Positions 62,722 through 64,000 of a DNA stretch of 64,000 nt are shown piece by piece. The DNA comes from Arthrobacter woluwensis. Its GTDB lineage: Bacteria; Actinomycetota; Actinomycetes; Actinomycetales; Micrococcaceae. The notes under the pieces are model-generated. The model was not told where the DNA came from. It did not search any database and worked only from the letters and a program-made list of their open reading frames with translations. The first letter of the stretch is position 1. Every line of letters starts with the position of its first letter. Where the stretch lies: assembly GCF_030816155.1 (NCBI RefSeq), contig NZ_JAUSXR010000001.1, forward strand, positions 1,116,001 to 1,180,000, in the 5' to 3' direction. A program made the position numbers and the translations under genes.

Positions 62722-62755
62722 AGTCGCGGAAACTCACGGGTTTCCGCGACTTTTT
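62722..62755 (+). terminator. intrinsic terminator after tRNA-Pro
   Basis: A perfect 12-bp stem, agtcgcggaaac / gtttccgcgact, with a 6-base loop and then a T-run (ttttt): a classic intrinsic terminator. Confidence 0.9.
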
Positions 62756-62897
62756 CGTTGGTGAGATTTGATCCAGTCATCACAAACCCATCACTTTGAC
62801 ACTCCGTACCGCACGTTGAGCGAGCGCAGCGAGTCGAAACCAAGGTCCTCCCCGGTTGCTGTCGGTTCGTGCGGCGACGGCTCCGCACCTGTTCGGC

Positions 62898-63135
62898 ATG
62901 GACACCGAACGCATCACAGAGAACCCGTGGGGCCTGGAGCCCCTGCTCGACGTTGGCGAGTTCGCCGCTTACCTGGGCGTTCCCGTCTCGACGGTCTACG
63001 ACTGGCGCACCCGCGGCCTCGGTCCGCGCGCGTATCGCTTCGGCAAGCATCTGAAGTTCGCGCTCTCGGACGGTGCGGATCTGGATCGAGCAGCAGCGCG
63101 CCCCCGAGCCGCCAGCGTCGGCGGACGGGCGGTGA
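62898..63135 (+). pseudogene. excisionase-like helix-turn-helix protein, apparently frameshifted
   Basis: A MerR-like excisionase: LDVGEFAAYLGVPVSTVYDW and GPRAYRFGKHLKFALSD are the typical start. After Asp the sequence continues naturally only in the +1 frame (VRIWIEQQRAPEPPASADGR, stop at 63133-63135); the GG at 63072-63073 has one G too many. In the unshifted frame the protein ends instead at 63143, with an unrelated tail that overlaps the integrase ATG. Element directionality factor next to the integrase. Confidence 0.75.
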
Positions 63136-63139
63136 GCCG

Positions 63140-64000
63140 ATGAGCCGGCAGCGGTTGAGCATCGGTACCTTCGGGGAGATCGGCCACCTCGTGAGCCCCA
63201 GCGGACGGGTCGTCGCGCGTGCCCGCTACCGCGACTGGGATGGCAAGACGCGGCTTGTTCAGTCGACTGGGGATACACGGAAGTCCGCGGAGCGGGCGTT
63301 GAAGGCGAAGTTCGCCGACCGGAGCCTCTTCCAGCCGTCGTCCTCGGCGCTCACGCCGGATAGCCCGTTCCCGGACCTGGTCGCGTACTGGCTCGAGGAT
63401 CTTGAGCTCGAAGACCAACTGTCGAAGCGAACCCTGCAGCTGTATGAGCGGAACATGCAGACGCTCGTCCTGCCGGTCTTCGGGAACCTGACCTTGCGGG
63501 AGATCGGCGTCACCCTTTGCGATCACTTCCTCAAGCAGCTCGCGAAGCAGAGCTACAACCGCGCCAAGCAGGCCCGCGTGGTCCTCCGACTCGCACTCGG
63601 TCTCGCCGTCAGACATGAGGTGCTGCCGCGGAACCCGATGGACCACGTCTCGCGACTGCACCGGCCGGCGTGCACTCCGAACGCGTTGACACCGGCGGAG
63701 GTGAACGCGATCCGCACGGCGATCGCGTACTGGGAGGGCGGACGCTCGATCTCCGGTCCCAAGCCCGACGGACAGCTCGGCACGATCATCGAGGTCATGC
63801 TCGGCACCTCCGCCCGCATCGGCGAAGTCCTCGCCATCCGCCGCCGCGACATCGACGTCACCAGCCCGACCCCTTCCATCCGGATCACCGGCACGGTCGT
63901 CAGTCACCGGGGTGAGCCGACCAAGCGGCAGGATCGCCCGAAGACAGCGAAGTCCAGGCGTACGGTAGCGATCCCCTCGTTCACCGCTGAAGCGGTACGA
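63140..64000 (+). CDS. tyrosine site-specific integrase (partial, runs off the window)
   Basis: 287 residues are visible. An N-terminal arm-type domain (VVARARYRDWDGKTRLVQST), a core-binding domain (LSKRTLQLYERNMQTLVLPV), and the start of the catalytic domain with the first Arg in MLGTSARIGEVLAIRRRDID. The C-terminal HxxR, His and Tyr lie beyond 64000. Resembles integrases of actinobacterial tRNA-inserted elements and phages; tRNA-Pro lies 425 bases upstream. The element body continues to the right. Confidence 0.9.
   Translation, partial: MSRQRLSIGTFGEIGHLVSPSGRVVARARYRDWDGKTRLVQSTGDTRKSAERALKAKFADRSLFQPSSSALTPDSPFPDLVAYWLEDLELEDQLSKRTLQLYERNMQTLVLPVFGNLTLREIGVTLCDHFLKQLAKQSYNRAKQARVVLRLALGLAVRHEVLPRNPMDHVSRLHRPACTPNALTPAEVNAIRTAIAYWEGGRSISGPKPDGQLGTIIEVMLGTSARIGEVLAIRRRDIDVTSPTPSIRITGTVVSHRGEPTKRQDRPKTAKSRRTVAIPSFTAEAVR

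Overview
The window is a high-GC actinobacterial chromosome segment. Gene content and order (tlyA-nadK-recN-pyrG, NUDIX-xerD, parA-scpA-scpB-rluB-tyrA-cmk-plsC-der) and protein style point to Micrococcaceae, close to Arthrobacter. It opens inside a ribosomal RNA operon and ends inside an integrase gene.

Layout. 1-1344: the 3' end of 23S rRNA, 5S rRNA, and terminator-like hairpins in a small repeat. 1503-9322: a GNAT acetyltransferase, then an apparent glutarate catabolic group (frameshifted aldehyde dehydrogenase, glutaryl-CoA dehydrogenase, PucR regulator, CaiB/BaiF CoA-transferase, APC permease). 9567-21545: housekeeping genes, namely a low-complexity TPR protein, HAD phosphatase, TlyA, NAD kinase, RecN, CTP synthase, a membrane acyltransferase, NUDIX and XerD.

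21585-48894: about 27 kb of accessory genes lie between xerD and parA-scpA-scpB. They are a quinone-reductase-like enzyme; a SipW-type signal peptidase fused to a LamG domain, with a TasA-like secreted partner; an operon of a cysteine-synthase-like enzyme, an FAD/NAD(P)-binding protein, a fold-III PLP decarboxylase and an unusual IscA/HesB-like protein, next to an ArsR regulator and MFS exporter; a compact thiazole/oxazole-modified peptide (TOMM/LAP RiPP) cluster with a 62-residue precursor, leader-binding E1-like protein, YcaO cyclodehydratase, SagB-type dehydrogenase, ABC exporter and an unknown CxxC protein; the 2-methylcitrate (propionate) operon prpD-prpB-prpC under a GntR regulator with two matching operators; and an SGNH lipoprotein followed by a CitA/CitB-like two-component system and DctA.

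49024-58618: the core cluster resumes with parA, scpA, scpB, a frameshifted AbiEi/DUF559-like gene, rluB, tyrA, cmk, a PlsC-like acyltransferase and der. 58972-62480: a secreted protein/DUF6318 lipoprotein pair and a TetR-controlled membrane protein. 62642-64000: tRNA-Pro(GGG) followed by an excisionase-like gene (frameshifted) and a tyrosine integrase running off the edge, probably the left end of an element integrated at the tRNA.

The most novel-looking items are the TOMM cluster and its precursor, the signal-peptidase/LamG fusion with its TasA-like partner, and the PLP/FAD/IscA-like operon. Three genes carry apparent single-base insertions in short G or C runs; whether these are real mutations or sequence errors cannot be settled here.
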